A stretch of DNA of 64,000 bases from Tanypteryx hageni (GCA_028673005.1 CM054120.1:69985533-70049532); one strand, 5' to 3'; counted from the stretch's first letter, positions 23,964 to 36,849 are shown. Notes: generated by a model from the letters alone, not told the origin. Translations and numbers: made by a program.

Positions 23964-25851
23964 ATGTCAGCAGCTAAGAAATTAAAGAAAGATAGAAAAG
24001 GAGATGTCCGTAGTTTTCAGACGACTTGGACCAATGATTACGGTTTTATAAAACAAAATGATAAACCTTGCTGTGCTCTATGTTCTGAGACGGTCGTGTG
24101 TAGAACATCTTCAGTGAAACGTCATTTTGAAAGCATTCACAGAACAATTGCCATAAGAAGTGCAAATGAACGGAAGGAAATAATATCTAGATATGTAAAA
24201 AACTGCCAATTACAGACTCCTTCTTTGGATAATTTTGTAAAATCTGCAAATAATATAACTGAAGCTAGTTTTGAAATTTCAAATGTAATAGCAAAACATG
24301 CCAAACCATTTAGTGATGGTGAATATGTAAAAACAATTATGCTGGCAGCAGCACCGCTTTTGTTTCATGATTTTGAAAACAAAGGAAAGAGTATTCAGCG
24401 TATTCATGAAATTCAACTTAGCAGAAACACTGTCAAAGATAGAATTTTTAAGATGTGTAGTAATGTTTCATATCAACTTAAAAATGACATTAATTCCTGT
24501 TACGCTTTTTCAATTTGTCTTGATGTAAGCACCGATATTACATCATCAGCTCGCTTGGCCATTATAGCTCGTTATGCAAAAGATGATAAAATGCGGGAAG
24601 AACTGATTAACTTAGCAAGTTTGCCAGAAAGAACCCGCGGAAAAGATATCTGTGAACTAGTCGTACACGGATTATTAAATGCTAACATTGATTTTAAAAA
24701 AATCATATGAGTATCAACCGATGGTGATCCGAATATGATTGGCAAAAAATAGGCTTTACAAATCTATTTGAAAATCATGTGGGACATCCCATAATAGGCT
24801 TTCATTGCATTATCCACCAACAAGTTCTGTGTGCAAAATATGGCGCTTCAGTGTTAAATAATATTACAGAATCAGTTACTAAAATACTATATTTCATAGT
24901 AGCGCGTGATTTAAAAAAGAGACAATTTAAAAAGCTTTTAAAAGATTTTAATTCAGATTATAAAACGTTATTAATGTATAACAATGTTCGTTGGCTAAGC
25001 CGCGCAATTTCTTTAGAAAGATTTGTCGAGTGCTTGGAAGAAATAAGATTATTTTTGAATGAGCACAATTACAATTCCTTAGAATTATATGATGTCGAAT
25101 GGCTGTCAAAATTAATGTTTTTAACGGATTTTTCACTTCATTTGAATAGTCTCAGTAAGGAATTGCATGGATTTGGAAAAAGTATCAATGTGATGTTTGG
25201 TTCTATTAAACCTTTTAAAATGAAACTTAGAATTTTCCAAAAAGATATCAAAGCAATGACATGAAGTACTTTTCAAAACTGAAAACGTTTTTAAATGATA
25301 TAATGATACATGAGAGACCAAATACAGATTTCTTTCAGTTATTTTCCGATATACTACAATCAACGATAACGCAATTTTCAGATAGATTTGTAGATTTTAA
25401 GAGTATTGAAAATGTGTTAAATTTAATTAATTATCCTGACAAATTTGATGTAAAAAATATAAATAGTAAATAATTCTGTTGGTTAAATATAGAAAACATC
25501 GAAATGGAATTAGTAGATTTCCAATGTAGTGCCATTTGGAAGCAAAAATTTTTCGACTTGCGAAATAATATTGAAAATAAAGAAATAAAACGATTTGGTG
25601 GAGAAATTTCCAATATCGAAAATTAAATTTTAAAAGTTTGGAACAATATGCCTGAACAGTTTATTTCTTTAAAAAAAATTGCGTTGTCACTCCTAAGGTT
25701 CTTTTCTAAAATGAATTTAATAAAAACCGAATCCAGAAACAGAATGACAGATGTGGATTCAAATGCTTGTATTTCTCAGTTTTCCACCAAGTATAAACCC
25801 AATATTAAAGAACTGACATCTAATATGATCCAAAAACGTTCCAATGATTAA
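23964..25851 (+). pseudogene. BED-finger hAT transposase pseudogene
   Basis: The first 248 codons (23964-24710) are open. Residues about 20-62 form a BED-type zinc finger (CALCSETVVC...VKRHFESIH). Next comes the hAT linker (ITEASFEISNVIAKHAKPFS) and the start of the RNase H fold with LDVSTDITSSARLAII, where the catalytic Asp is expected. A stop and frameshifts at 24708-24778 break the frame. It resumes at 24779 with FHCIIHQQVLCAKY and YNNVRWLSRAISLERF, is broken again at 25262 and 25471, and ends in the C-terminal region WNNMPEQFISLKKIA ... MNLIKTESRNRMTD. About ten residues are missing before MNLIKTE compared with relatives. It resembles the ZBED5/GTF2IRD2-like hAT group and is inactive. Confidence 0.9.
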
Positions 25852-26710
25852 ATATTATCAATTAAAGAATAAGTCAACACAGCAATTGCCGTCTTCTGAA
25901 TTATAATAAAAAGAGACTTTTTCATTTTCCCTTTGCTTGCTTTAATGGTCAAGACTTTTTACTTTTTAGTAAATAATGGAGTATTGAAAACAAAATTACA
26001 GCGATTACTTATTGTATTTTGTGATACGAAAGCAATTATAATCTTGTTTCTTTCATCCTACACACACACACGCACACACACACATATATATATATATGAA
26101 TATATGTTATATATATGCACACATGGCACTGGCACGCCGGGTGCTACATAATTTATTTTAATACTTTCTTGGAACGCCACCTGAAATGTATTTACCATCC
26201 CTGTCCTACGCGGAAATAATGTTCGGTGTACCGATAAAAGTTAAACGACAAGGCGAAGTGTGCGACTCGTTGACATCATGTTCCGTAGTTGTGATTGCAC
26301 TGGGCTCCGCCTCCTCTTCATCAAGCGATCAACTCAATAATATTTAATGACATTAATCGCACGGGTTGCGAACGCGCCCCAACTTCTTTTGCTTTTATTG
26401 CATCATTTCGCTTTATTTTGTTTCATAGTGGAGATTCTTTGTTTCGTAATCCTTAAACAATTTTCAGTTATATAATCGTTGTTTTTCGTCATTAAGTTGA
26501 CAGCGAATAAAATAGCCACATAATGGCCAATAGGAATAAATTTTAACATTCGGAAATAAACTTGTTTAAATTTCCAGTTGTTTAATTTTCAGTTTTTGAG
26601 ACATTTTTAGATTTTTAGAGAAGTGAAACATACATTATCAAATTTTAACTCGAAATCTACTGTGAGGAAACGTCACAGATACTTTTAAAGGACCGTCCCG
26701 CACAGGCATA
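25852..26710. other. AT-rich spacer with CA/TA microsatellite, no gene
   Basis: Contains a (CA)n/(TA)n tract at about 26058-26116. The remainder shows no recognisable coding or terminal repeats. Confidence 0.6.
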
Positions 26711-26897
26711 ATTACCGTCTTGGTCCGAATATAGGCCTCCCCGAATACAGGCCGCACGCCGAATACGAGATCTCTTTGAAGGGATTAGTATATCTCTACC
26801 AATGGTATTAAGAGCGCGATTATAGGCCGCACTCAGGTTTTATAAAAGCCAGATTTGGGGAAAAAAGTACGGCCTATATTCGGGCCAATACGGTAAT
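26711..26897. mobile_element. Short TIR MITE (187 bp)
   Basis: The left terminus ATTACCGTCTTGGTCCGAAT is matched by the inverse ATTCGGGCCAATACGGTAAT at the right end, giving about 27 bp with two mismatches. Inner words AATATAGGCC and ATACAGGCCGCAC extend the symmetry. No unambiguous target duplication is visible, so the superfamily is not assigned. Confidence 0.75.
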
Positions 26898-26937
26898 GCG
26901 TGTATCAAGGGGTGGCGAAGCGAGGCTCTGAGATGGC

Positions 26938-27262
26938 CAGTGACGTAGCAATAGGGTGGCGTGGGTGGCCGAATGCATCGGGCCCTCGTACTTTTTCCGA
27001 ATATAAAAAATATACTTTTTTTGCGATCTCTATTTTGTATCCTAATTTCTCAATGACTTTATAGTTAAGCATTATTGCTAGGCAGATTATTTTTAAAAGG
27101 CTAATATTTACAGCATATTCCCGATAATCGATTAATAAGTCCTCTTTCATAGGCTTTACAATGGGTTTTAGCTTTAATTGGACGTGTATTTGTTGGGGGA
27201 GGGGGATAGGGGCCATCAATAATATTTTTTCGAGGGCCCTTCCGCTCATATTTGCGCCACTG
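26938..27262. mobile_element. Probable hAT-like MITE (325 bp)
   Basis: Begins CAGTGACGTAGCAATAGGG and ends TTTGCGCCACTG, giving an inverted CAGTG-RCG pair. The flanking octamers GAGATGGC (26930-26937) and GAGGTGAC (27263-27270) agree at 6 of 8 positions, consistent with an old hAT target duplication. The apparent minus-strand protein across it is not recognised. Confidence 0.5.
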
Positions 27263-27860
27263 GAGGTGACCCGTGTGGTTAGGGTTTCCTCCCGAAAAAT
27301 TCCAGTAAAATTTGGGCAATAAAATCAGAATGACCCTGGGATTTCTGACGGGGGCGGTTTGAACCCTCAATACCGCTCCCATCGCTACGTTGTGATTGGG
27401 TCCCAAATCGAGAATTAACGAAGGGCTGTCCACGTAGAACAATAAATGAAGATTTAATGGAAAATGTACCGTAAAAGTATTCTAAGGAATACGAAGTTTC
27501 AGTAATCAATAATTATCATGAATTTGAAGTGAATACAAAATATAATTTTGCTCGCGTATGTATGGGCAGAATTAATGGCTGATAAATTTGAGTGTTTCTT
27601 CGGTGTGTCGTTGCGCACTTCGAAGGCTGCTTACGCGTTCCTATTGCAGACGCCCGTAATTTCGTCACGGCAGCCTCAAAAGCCGTCGCTTCCCATTAAT
27701 AACTCCCAACGCATTCCTCTTTGGTTTAATGAATAAAAGTAAGGGATTTCAGGTAAAGCATTCGACATTCTCCGTACGCTGTATCTTCCGATCGATTCCA
27801 CAGTTGTCGAAGAGAGAGTTCGCGATGCATTAGGCTTGAAACGATCGCAACATAAGATGA
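27263..27860. other. Unassigned sequence, no gene recognised
   Basis: Moderately GC-rich. Several overlapping minus-strand frames of 60-113 codons exist, but none shows a domain or repeat that I recognise. Confidence 0.5.
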
Positions 27861-27868
27861 TGTTCGGT

Positions 27869-28066
27869 TTAATGACGATGCAGGGATGCATCAATCTCAG
27901 CAGCTTTCCTACCGGCCTCAAACTCTTTAATCAATTTCAGTTTAACCTCCATAGAAATTACATTTCGAAGCCTCTTTGCGGTATTGCTACCACTTGCACT
28001 TGAACGGCCTGTGGAAGCCATGGGCAGGGCCGGGCCAAGGCGTGGGTAAAAGCCACGGGCGGCCAC
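27869..28066 (-). pseudogene. Tigger/jerky-type helix-turn-helix fragment
   Basis: Minus-strand translation includes AKRLRNVISMEVKLKLIKEF and EAGRKAAEIDASLHRH. This matches the start of a CENP-B/Tigger DNA-binding domain (pattern KR-RN-IS-E-K--II--FE-G--AA-I). It stops after about 35 matching residues and the expected second helix is absent. The fragment is short, so the assignment is by resemblance only. Confidence 0.5.
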
Positions 28067-28806
28067 CTTTCTGCGGACAAACGCGAACTAAAGTTTCTTT
28101 TAAAATGTAAAATGCAAGGGTCGAAAGGGAACTTAGGTTCCCACGAGTTTCGGACTCGCATATATTGTTTTGTAAATGCAGTCTCGCTATGGTTTCAAGT
28201 GCCACTTCTAGATTTAGCCAGGGGTTCTTTGCGTGTATGGGTCATACTCAGAACATAATCTTATTGAAAAAATAAACGAATGCGTTGTGTGAATCTCATC
28301 GCTCTTTTCACGCAATAAAATTCTCTTTTACGTCACGGTCATTCAGTCCTTTCATTGACGCGAGTGAGGAAAGCAGTAATGTCTTCGAACTGGGATTAGG
28401 ATATTGGATATTTTGCATAATAATTGCAAGTATTTTAATGAAGTATTTTATATCATAAAAACTAGAGGTATTTTCATGTAATCCGTTCAATATTAAAAAC
28501 GGTGTTTCAAGCGTATTTTAATATTATTATTATAACGTGAGCAGTTTGATATAAAAGTTTACAAATTATGTACATCCATAAGCGAAGGAATTGTTCCTGG
28601 AGTCTACCCTAGATCATTTTGAGGAAATTTGTTAGTGGAAATTTACAAGTTTCTTTTTCATTTAAAAGGAAAGTGAATATTTCGTTATTCATCCAGAAAA
28701 CGAACGAAATGTGACAATTTTTAACGAATTCCGGAAGCGTGATTTAGATTTTCCTCTGCTGATGTAGGTGTGTGAAGTTACGCGAGTTTTTCAAGAATGC
28801 ACGTAT

Positions 28807-28905
28807 ACAGCCATCCCTCCGTATTCGCGCATCAGCTATTCTCGGTTTAGCTTATTCGCTATCGAGCATCTTCGCGCATCTTCATGCAGGTATCTAACAT
28901 AAAGT
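28807..28905 (+). mobile_element. Solo pogo/Tigger-like left terminus
   Basis: The sequence CAGCCATCCCTCCGTATTCG, followed by CGCATCAGC, has the form of a pogo/Tigger terminus preceded by TA. No right end is visible nearby, so it is a truncated copy. Confidence 0.45.
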
Positions 28906-28923
28906 CCGTCCGTTCTCGCTGTT

Positions 28924-29440
28924 TTTTATTATTACTTTCTCCATACGTAGTATAGGAGAAAGTATTGTTTTCATGAAAAAAATCTATTTCGAGATTTCAA
29001 CGAAAATACACGTTTTGAGGTCCCCTGAACACGTATTGACCATTTTATCGATGATGTCTGTGTGTGAGTATATATGATAGGAATTTTGTGGGTACTCGAA
29101 CTCAAAAACTATCAATCAGATCAACGTAAAATTTTATATTTGACATTTTTGTTAAAGGGACTGGAGTTGATAGAAGAATGGAGGACTTGAGGACGGTTTG
29201 AGAAATAGGGAACGAAAGAGAGGTTTAAAAGAATCACAAAAATAATAATAAAAGGCTATGTTGTTCGTCCGCTGGTCTGAGTGTAACGCTATTAAAATGC
29301 GAATAACTCGATTAAGGATGTAGATAGAAAATTAAAACTTGGCAGAAATTCAGAATTAGTTTACTTAGATGTCCATTTGTGGTGCTATTTTGAGAGGGTG
29401 ATATATTGAACTTCCTCTGAATAAAACTAATATAGTTTAA
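28924..29440 (+). repeat. Dispersed repeat with conserved terminal hairpin (member 1)
   Basis: Starts with the hairpin ACTTTCTCC / GGAGAAAGT enclosing ATACGTAGTATA (28934-28963), followed by TATTGTTTTCATGAAAAAAA and a stretch with AAAATACACGTTTT. The same order of motifs opens the repeats at 39222 and 46437. It is a diverged member of one family; class unknown. Confidence 0.7.
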
Positions 29441-29629
29441 TATAATGAAACTATATTTTATGTGGACTGAAAATTAAAAAATATAATTATCATTATAGTA
29501 TGTTTCAGAGCTTTACAATAATTTTGGACAGCTAAAGTTGTCTAGCGCAAGTTAATTTATCAAATAAATATTCGTTTTGTATGTAAGATTTGTATCTACG
29601 TATATCACGCTGAGAGACAGCCACATTTT

Positions 29630-29796
29630 TGAGGGGGGATGAGAAGGATAATGTGAGGGAGAAAGGAAGGAGAATGGGAGGGAGTAAGTGGAAGGATGGG
29701 AAAAAGAGAAAATAAAGAATAGGAGGGAGAGAGGGATGGAGAATGGGAAGAACAACAAAAGAGGAAAAATACGAGGGAGAGAGAGAGAATAGGGGG

Positions 29797-29804
<8 letters not shown>
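29630..29804 (+). repeat. Polypurine tract
   Basis: GGGAGAAAGGAAGG-type purine-rich sequence leading directly into a long (TA)n tract. This resembles the order polypurine then (TA)n in the 5.34-kb units. Confidence 0.85.

Positions 29805-29886
<82 letters not shown>
29805..29886. repeat. (TA)n microsatellite
   Basis: About 40 TA units. Long minus-strand frames ending in Tyr-Ile runs are repeat translations. Confidence 0.95.
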
Positions 29887-29888
<2 letters not shown>

Positions 29889-29995
29889 CCATAAATCACA
29901 GTATAGAAATGTAAACAGGGGATCCATCCTGAGAAGTTTTCCCGAACCCCGTAAATTTATCTAGTCTACTACAGTTCCGAATAGATATTTCCATA

Positions 29996-30650
29996 GTGGT
30001 TTCTGCGGCCCCTAATAGGGTATTTTTAGAGAGATGTAGAACGAATGATAATTTCTTAAAATTAAAGGAAACAGCTGGTAAATTTGCTGAAGATTCGGGT
30101 TTAACAGCGGACTTTTCCCAAGAAGGAAGTCAAAGAATCCGTTGTACAAAAGCGCAGTTCGTGTATGAAACACCCGATGACCCAATAAACGTTTATGAGA
30201 AGCAATTAAGAGTTAAATTCTTCTTCGCCATTCTCGATACAGCAGTTTCATCCATCTCTGAAAGATTTCATCAGTTAGAAATATATAATTCCGTTTTATT
30301 TTTTGTTCAATTTGGAGAAGTGAAGTAATTTCGAACTCATTTTACCTGAGAACGTCGACTGCAACGCCTGCGAATCGTCGTCTACAAAGCCGAACAACGC
30401 GGCGAAACCAAAAACCAGGCGGCCTATATCAGAACGCCACGAAAGCCTTCGCACCAAACTAATTTCGAAGATTATTTTAGGAAATGTTGTATTAATTTGG
30501 AAGCCATTTTAACAGATGGCACGGAAAGAGACATAGTAGCACTTGACCTGCTCGATGAATTAAAAACCATGTCCCGAAGGATTCCGAATCCTTCGCCCAA
30601 TAAAATGTTACTGTTCATACGTGAAAACAGTTTTTGAAGAAACGCTAGAA
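29996..30650 (+). pseudogene. hAT transposase internal fragment (ZMYM1-like group)
   Basis: The frame includes FLERCRTNDNFLKLKETAGK, then FVYETPDDPINVYEKQLRVK and FFFAILDTAVSSISERFHQL. It then meets a stop at 30326 and continues across stops with KCCINLEAILTDGTERDIV and ALDLLDELKTMS. The order 'aspartate-preceded FF-ILD-A-SSI-ERF' followed by 'DI-ALDL-DELK' is that of the central region of zinc-finger MYM-type-1-like hAT transposases. The N-terminal zinc finger and the dimerisation domain are missing, so it is dead. Confidence 0.7.
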
Positions 30651-31084
30651 ATTTTGTTTCATTAAAAGCAAGGAAGATCTATAACTTTATTTATTTCTGC
30701 CATCTAAGTTTGTATTATTTTAAGAATGTATTTAACTTAAATCGTTTGTCCATTTTCTTAACGTCTATATTTTATTATTTATCAACACATCTTTATACCT
30801 TAAGAAATATCGAACTTGTTGGCAATTGTTTTTAAAATAAGTATATCTATTTATTCATCTTTCGTAGTTTGTTTTTTGATTTCTCTGTGCATTTACCTGT
30901 GTGAATAATTCAAAGACTTAATTAGAATAAATGTATTTTAAATTATATTTTTGCTGAATTGATAAGTATGTACAAGACTTTTTTGTAATAATTGCTAACA
31001 AAACTACTGGTATGGACTTCATGGAATAAAATCTTGTGATTTTGAATGTTTCCCATCGTGCGCTGATGGATATGAAGTGACTTG

Positions 31085-31143
31085 TATTAGGGGCGGCCAA
31101 AATAATTCTTGCCCACAGTCGAGAAAACTGTCGGGCCGGCACT
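31085..31143. mobile_element. Probable hAT right terminus
   Basis: GC-rich sequence ending GTCGGGCCGGCACTG, with internal GGGGCGGCCAA. It lies 440 bp downstream of the hAT fragment and may be its 3' end. No left terminus was located. Confidence 0.4.
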
Positions 31144-33911
31144 GGTCATGGGTATATTATTTATGCTCAAAAAAGTTTTATATTTCCACAAAACAAAGAA
31201 AAGCGCATATATCGGGCAATTAAAATGACGATGCAACTATACTGACGCCTAGAACAAACGTGACTGTCCAGCTCCCGTTAATGGAAGAACGGGTCTGGAC
31301 ACTGAGTCGGAAATCTCGTCGAAGTACATCTACACGATACTCTGATAGCCACCGAATTGGTGGATGGCATGGGAAGCAGTGCACCAATAGCCTCTAGTTT
31401 TCCTACTTTACATTTTCCTGTTATGTTCTCTTATCCTCCTAGGGAAATACGATCCTCTATATCGCTCCATCCTACAATCGATGTCCTCGCTGTCGAACGA
31501 TCAGCCGCTAAGCATTAGTAGGTATCAGTAAAATTTAGCCGCACTGATACTGCTGCGATCGGCGTGAGACAACCGACGGTTGAACGAAGAACAACGATAT
31601 TCGAATAACTGGTAATAATATGTGAACGACGGTTGATTGAAGCGACGATTATCGAACGACGGCTGATGGAGGAATTCCTGCTAAGGGTTTTTACGCCCCG
31701 GTTGATCATTCGGAAATGATTATATGGGCGATTGCTCTGGTCGCCTTGTTGGAAGGTAGACGAGAGGTCGGAGACCACTCGTCCGGTTATAATAATAACA
31801 GTAAGAAATTTATTTTTAAAAGTAAAATCGTTAGAGAAATAAAATTCGTCGTGACGATAAATCTATCGATATATCTATTTTTTTAATGTTCGCGACGAGA
31901 GAGTGATATCTGCGAATTGTGTCACGAGTGATTGGTAGCGTCTTTACCCGTTTCAGCGGCGACGCGACGGCGATCTCACCATGTTTAAGAGCGACCCTTC
32001 AACCTGCCTATATCCAGATTTCATGCGGAGCGAAATGGCTGTCGTATTTCCTGGGAATGTAATCGCCTAATGGCACATCAAGAGCGGTTCGCTCCCATCG
32101 CGGGAGAACATCCGCCGCAGCAAAGGTAGGCAATCACTTGAAGTCGTTCCAAACGAGGTCACTGATAACGCTCACGCGGTGCTATAATTTAAGTTAGGTC
32201 GGGGGAAGTTACATTAGAAACCTTTAATTTAGTTGTGTGTTATATTCAAGTCTTTCATGTGTTCAGCGCGTTGGCCGCTTCGCAACTGATAGCTGAACAT
32301 TGCGAAATATTAAGCTTTTCGTGTACGGAATCAATTTAACAAATGGGAGATTCATCATGATTGTGAAATGTATCTCTCGCTGCAATTAATAGTTTAATTG
32401 GGTTATAAAAGTCGGGATGCGATCCCGAGAAATCCGTAACGTGAGTTTTTCGTTGAATTTCCAAAAAATCGAAAAACGTAAATACCTTTATGAGGATGTG
32501 GGCAATAGAAAAATAAATACATTTTATCGAATAAACTGGGAGTAAATGCTTTTTGTCCTTCTGGCACCGATGTAGTATATGCTGATGAAGTAAGCGGAGC
32601 TGTATCATAGCGTTAAGGCAAAGAGTAAGTGTGATGTTGGTGGCAGACCATCGTTGTCTGGCTTATTAGACACTGCTACGATAACGACGAACTATACTCT
32701 CTCTTAATTTTCTTACGCACAAGTTTCAATCGTTCCAACTGCTTATGGATGAGTCATACCCGATCTATGAGCATCAGTTGATTATCATTTATAAACGTAT
32801 GAGCGAATCCGAGATATAGGATCCTCCATTATTGGGGGAGTGAGGTCTACTCTTAACAAATTGCCAATGCATTTGGGTGATGTATCAATGCCTTCGAAGG
32901 GAGAACACCAATATATATTAACTCATACGTGCTCATAATTTATGCGGAAATGTTACGGCCCACTAAAATGATAAATTTCCCTGCTATCTAAAAAGCCAGC
33001 TTGCTCTACCAACTAATTGATTGTTGAATTATTAGCAATTAATCATTTGTAATATTTGGATGCAAAACATTGAAAGACTTCTGAGATGCGGCGATAATAC
33101 TTTTACTTCTTTCTCACTCTTCTTGTTTTGCATCAAATGCTGTCGTTGTTACTGAATGATATATCTTACAAATTAAATATTATAATAGTTTTAGGAGCGT
33201 AATTCGCCACAATGTGATACTCTTCTTACACGCTCAACGTCAACAAGAAAAATGTCCTTTCCGTCTCATCTGAATTCAAAATCCGTCGGACACACGTTAT
33301 ACTTACCGACGTATTTTTCGTTTTAGAAGCACTAAATGAGATTGCTATGCATTAATGCCTGTGAATGAATTAAAATTGTAACTTTTATCGCAGAACTCCG
33401 TGTAAATGCTAACACAAACGGAATTGCAGGGTCAGACACGACTCCAGCTTTTTTGTTGCCCGTGGTTAAGAACTTGGAATCAACAATCAGTGAATCCCTG
33501 ATCGCAGCTACTCTGCAATTGAAATGCGCATATGAAATTCACTACTCTGCCTTTATGTGTCACATATCCCATATGGTATAGATCTTAATAATTCCTTTGC
33601 GCGATAAGGAGTGCTCCAAGAAATCACATTCCTTTAGCCCACTTACGACAGCTTAAATTTTATCCCAGAAATGTGTCTTTGGCATTATGGATAAAAATTA
33701 TGGCATTGATAATTTTCCGAATCCTTCAATCCCATGCTCCTTTTTGCATTAGTCCTAAAGAAATTTGTAAACCATTTTCGTATTGCCGCTGACTGAAAAA
33801 TTGGGGAGACACGAATGTAATCCTGGGTGATAAATCCTATCGTAGAAATCTTGGCGCGCTAAAATAATCGCTATAGCGCTTATTTTAGTCAAGAGAAAGG
33901 AAAAGCGATGA
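31144..33911. other. 2.7-kb stretch without a recognised gene
   Basis: Contains a loose minisatellite-like stretch of CGACGGTTGA words at about 31560-31680. All frames are under about 90 codons and unrecognised. No LTR, primer-binding site or terminal repeats could be demonstrated. Confidence 0.5.
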
Positions 33912-33919
33912 CTTCTGAC

Positions 33920-34216
33920 CAGGGGTCGTCAACCTACGGCCCGCGATGCTATGATGAAAAAGTGGTCGATAAATTTAATATTGTAATATTTTTTCGGCCA
34001 AATTATGGTCTCGAGACATTTTCTGGCGAAATCTTAACGCAAGTTAATTATCTAGTCTTGTGTTTTTTATTAGTATGCGAGTACAGAATCTAGGGGTAAC
34101 TTCTGATGCCAACGCTCATCCGGACCGCCGAAGCCCTCGTGACTTCCTGTGTGGTCTTCCGAAGCATTCGCGACCAGGAACGTGCGCCGCTAAGCAGAAA
34201 AGGTTGCCGACCCCTG
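33920..34216 (+). mobile_element. hAT MITE (297 bp)
   Basis: Ends are CAGGGGTCGTCAACCT and the inverse AGGTTGCCGACCCCTG (15 of 16 matching). Flanking octamers CTTCTGAC (33912-33919) and CTTCAGAC (34217-34224) match at 7 of 8. This family differs from the one at 21893 but starts with the same CAGGGGT. Confidence 0.9.
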
Positions 34217-34745
34217 CTTCAGACAATCGTCCTTTCCTGAGAGTGGGAAGAAGTAAAACGCGCCGAGGGAGCTCTCCGCATCTTGTTATTCCACAATCAG
34301 TATTTTCTCGCTTTGTTTCCAAGAAACGGCACGTCTCGGGTTACTCTCAATACCGCCGCTTCTCTAATCTTGGGTGACTAGCGATTACGTCAGAGGTTTC
34401 CAAGCGTTAAGGAGCTGCTTCACCCCTCACCTAAGAAAGATGGATTTGCGTACCACTCTATTTCATGCTCCAAGTTCATAAACGCTATGCAGTATAACCT
34501 CGTAACAGCGTATTTCAGAATAACGTACTTTTCATATTAATCTACCTTTTATAAGTCCCCGTCGAATTCGCCGCATAAACAATGTAAAAATATTTCACTA
34601 CATGCAACGTGTTTTCGGTATAACGTACTTTTCAGTAATGCGCAAAAACTTACGAGATCTTGACTGGATACTCTTATTTAAAAGAATATTTTTCATCCGT
34701 CAATGGGTCAGCGATTAGCAAAACACTCATTCCTCGAGTCTTTAA

Positions 34746-35017
34746 CCCTTTCGCAGCTATGGAGTTTTAGCTTCTGCGGCAGCCGTGTGCGCCGAGTTCA
34801 GTGACCTTGAAACACGCCTGTGCTGAATACTTTCTCTAGGAGCTCCGCGTCTACGTTCTTTCGTTCGTCTTTTGGTCTCTTTATATTTTAAAAGTTATTT
34901 TGTCAATCATTTACATTCATATTGATTATTATCCATCTCGAAAAAATATTTTCATCTTTTTTGAGCAGCGAACGGAAAAGCTTGAAACGCATATATGCGT
35001 AGTTAGCAGCAAAAGGG
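34746..35017 (+). mobile_element. piggyBac-like MITE, TTAA-flanked (copy 1)
   Basis: A 272-bp element between TTAA at 34742-34745 and TTAA at 35018-35021. Terminal repeats are CCCTTTCGCAGCTA and, inverted, CCCTTTTGCTGCTA (12 of 14). The palindrome CGCATATATGCG lies near the right end. An inverted copy of almost the same length lies at 50997-51269, which confirms the borders. TTAA duplication is the piggyBac hallmark. Confidence 0.9.
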
Positions 35018-35021
35018 TTAA

Positions 35022-36849
35022 TAACTTAAAGGGAAGCTTATAGCAGAGGATTCCGACCTCTCACCTTAACTAAATTCAAATTTCCTACAGTTCCATTTAT
35101 GGGTGTCCATTCTATAGGCTTCGGAGAGAGTAGAAAATTTTTAATGATTATTTGAAAAGCTGCTGATATGCCAAAGATTTTAATCAAGTCAATTTATGGC
35201 GTGAAATAAACGTAATTTATCAACATATGAAGCAACGGCTGACATTTGCTTATCTTAAAAATATCATGGCAGCACGGCCGTATGATTGATTATATTTAAA
35301 TTTTTCTCTATTTGTGCCGAAATATGAGGTATTTTCAGTTTTTTGTACTCTCAATGTAACGTATGAAAATCAACGGTCCGCTGACATACGTGATATCGAG
35401 ATTTCATTTAATATTGAACAATTGCAATTAAGACAATCACTTCTAAGAGAGACATGTACGCGAGCGATACGTCCTAACTACTTGGGAGCTAAAATTTGAC
35501 GGTTGCATATTTTAGGTCACACGATTAGAATAATTAAACGGATAAACCGACCCCCACCCGACCTACCAATCGCCATCCAAGAGATGCACGCGCCCCGCCT
35601 TTTGTAAACCTTTGGATTACGTCATAGCAAGAAGCTATGTGGTTCACGGGATATGCGTCAGCGATACCTTGTCAGGGTTGTTGTCAACAGGGCTTGGATA
35701 TATTCCAATCCTACACCCTTCCGCTTCCGGTGTTGCCAAATGATTCAAAAATGTTAGTGAACTTCATTCTCCTTCATAAAGTAATGCGATTCTAATTATT
35801 TGATGATTGCGGCCAATGATTTTGTGTTTTGTCTAGAGGAGGAGATAGGGAATAGGTAGATAAGCAGGTCGTAAGAAACTTCCCGCCAAAATGCTCCCGG
35901 AATATTTTCTGGATAGGCTTGTGTTACTCATAGAGTTTCTTCTGATTGATTTCGATCTATTTTACCGTCATGCAGTAGAATTCATGACCCGGATTTTTCC
36001 TTTTATCTCGAGGAACTTCAAATCATCCAGAGAAATCGGCGTTCCAACGGATTGAAATGAGATGGAATATTTTCGTAGAACTACTTTTACTTTCATCCTA
36101 ATGGAAAGGGGCGAAAAATTACAAAACTCTCCGAGAAAACATCTTCGTAGCTTCTAGATCGACCAAAGAGGCCCCATAACCGAAGAATAACAGTCGCTTT
36201 GCAGTGAAGGACATATTAAGTGACGCAACCTATTTTTCTCGTTTGCGGCAAGCGTTAGGTATATTGTTTTGATTTACTTATCTCTTTTGAGCGGAGAATC
36301 CAACATTTTGCGCCAACACACGTAGGTGTTTGGTTCTTTGAGACAATGGTATTATGCTCTCGCATTTTTAAATAGAGGAGCGTTTTCAATGGTTACAGAA
36401 ATGTTATCTTAAGTCATCCATTGTGTATCGCCCGATTCGACGAACGCTATCTTTCTTTCTATTGCGCGCCTCGTCTTTCTGGCGACAAGTAAAAATGTTC
36501 GGTTCCAAGGTCTCTTCGTAGAAGCAGCGCGGTAAGAAACAAATGATTAAACAAATCGCAGACAGACTTGACTCAAACAAGGCCCCCTTATACGTTAATT
36601 TATTGACCTAACGTTTACCAAACGCATGCAAAATTTTGGTAGTTACATCCTCTTTGTATTTACCGTTCAGTATTAAAAATTATCATATTGATACAGTTGC
36701 ATTTTATTCGTTTCGTTTTCTGCTTTAATGCCACTAATTTATTGGAAAAGGCAGGAATTGAATTTAAATCGAAATTTAAATACCCGCTACTATAGTTAAG
36801 CAAGGAAAGAGCTTCTAAATTAGGCAATAAATGACGGTTTCTTCGAAAA
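35022..36849. other. 1.8-kb stretch without a recognised gene
   Basis: Mixed composition, with a GC-richer portion at about 35550-35740. No domain, terminal repeat or RNA is recognised. Confidence 0.5.

Noticed and set aside
29532..29927. Three overlapping minus-strand frames of 95-131 codons
   Set aside because: They cover a (TA)n tract and a polypurine tract in all phases, so composition explains them.
31144..31900. Possible solo LTR around the CGACGGTTGA-rich stretch
   Set aside because: No TG...CA ends, target duplication or primer-binding site could be shown.
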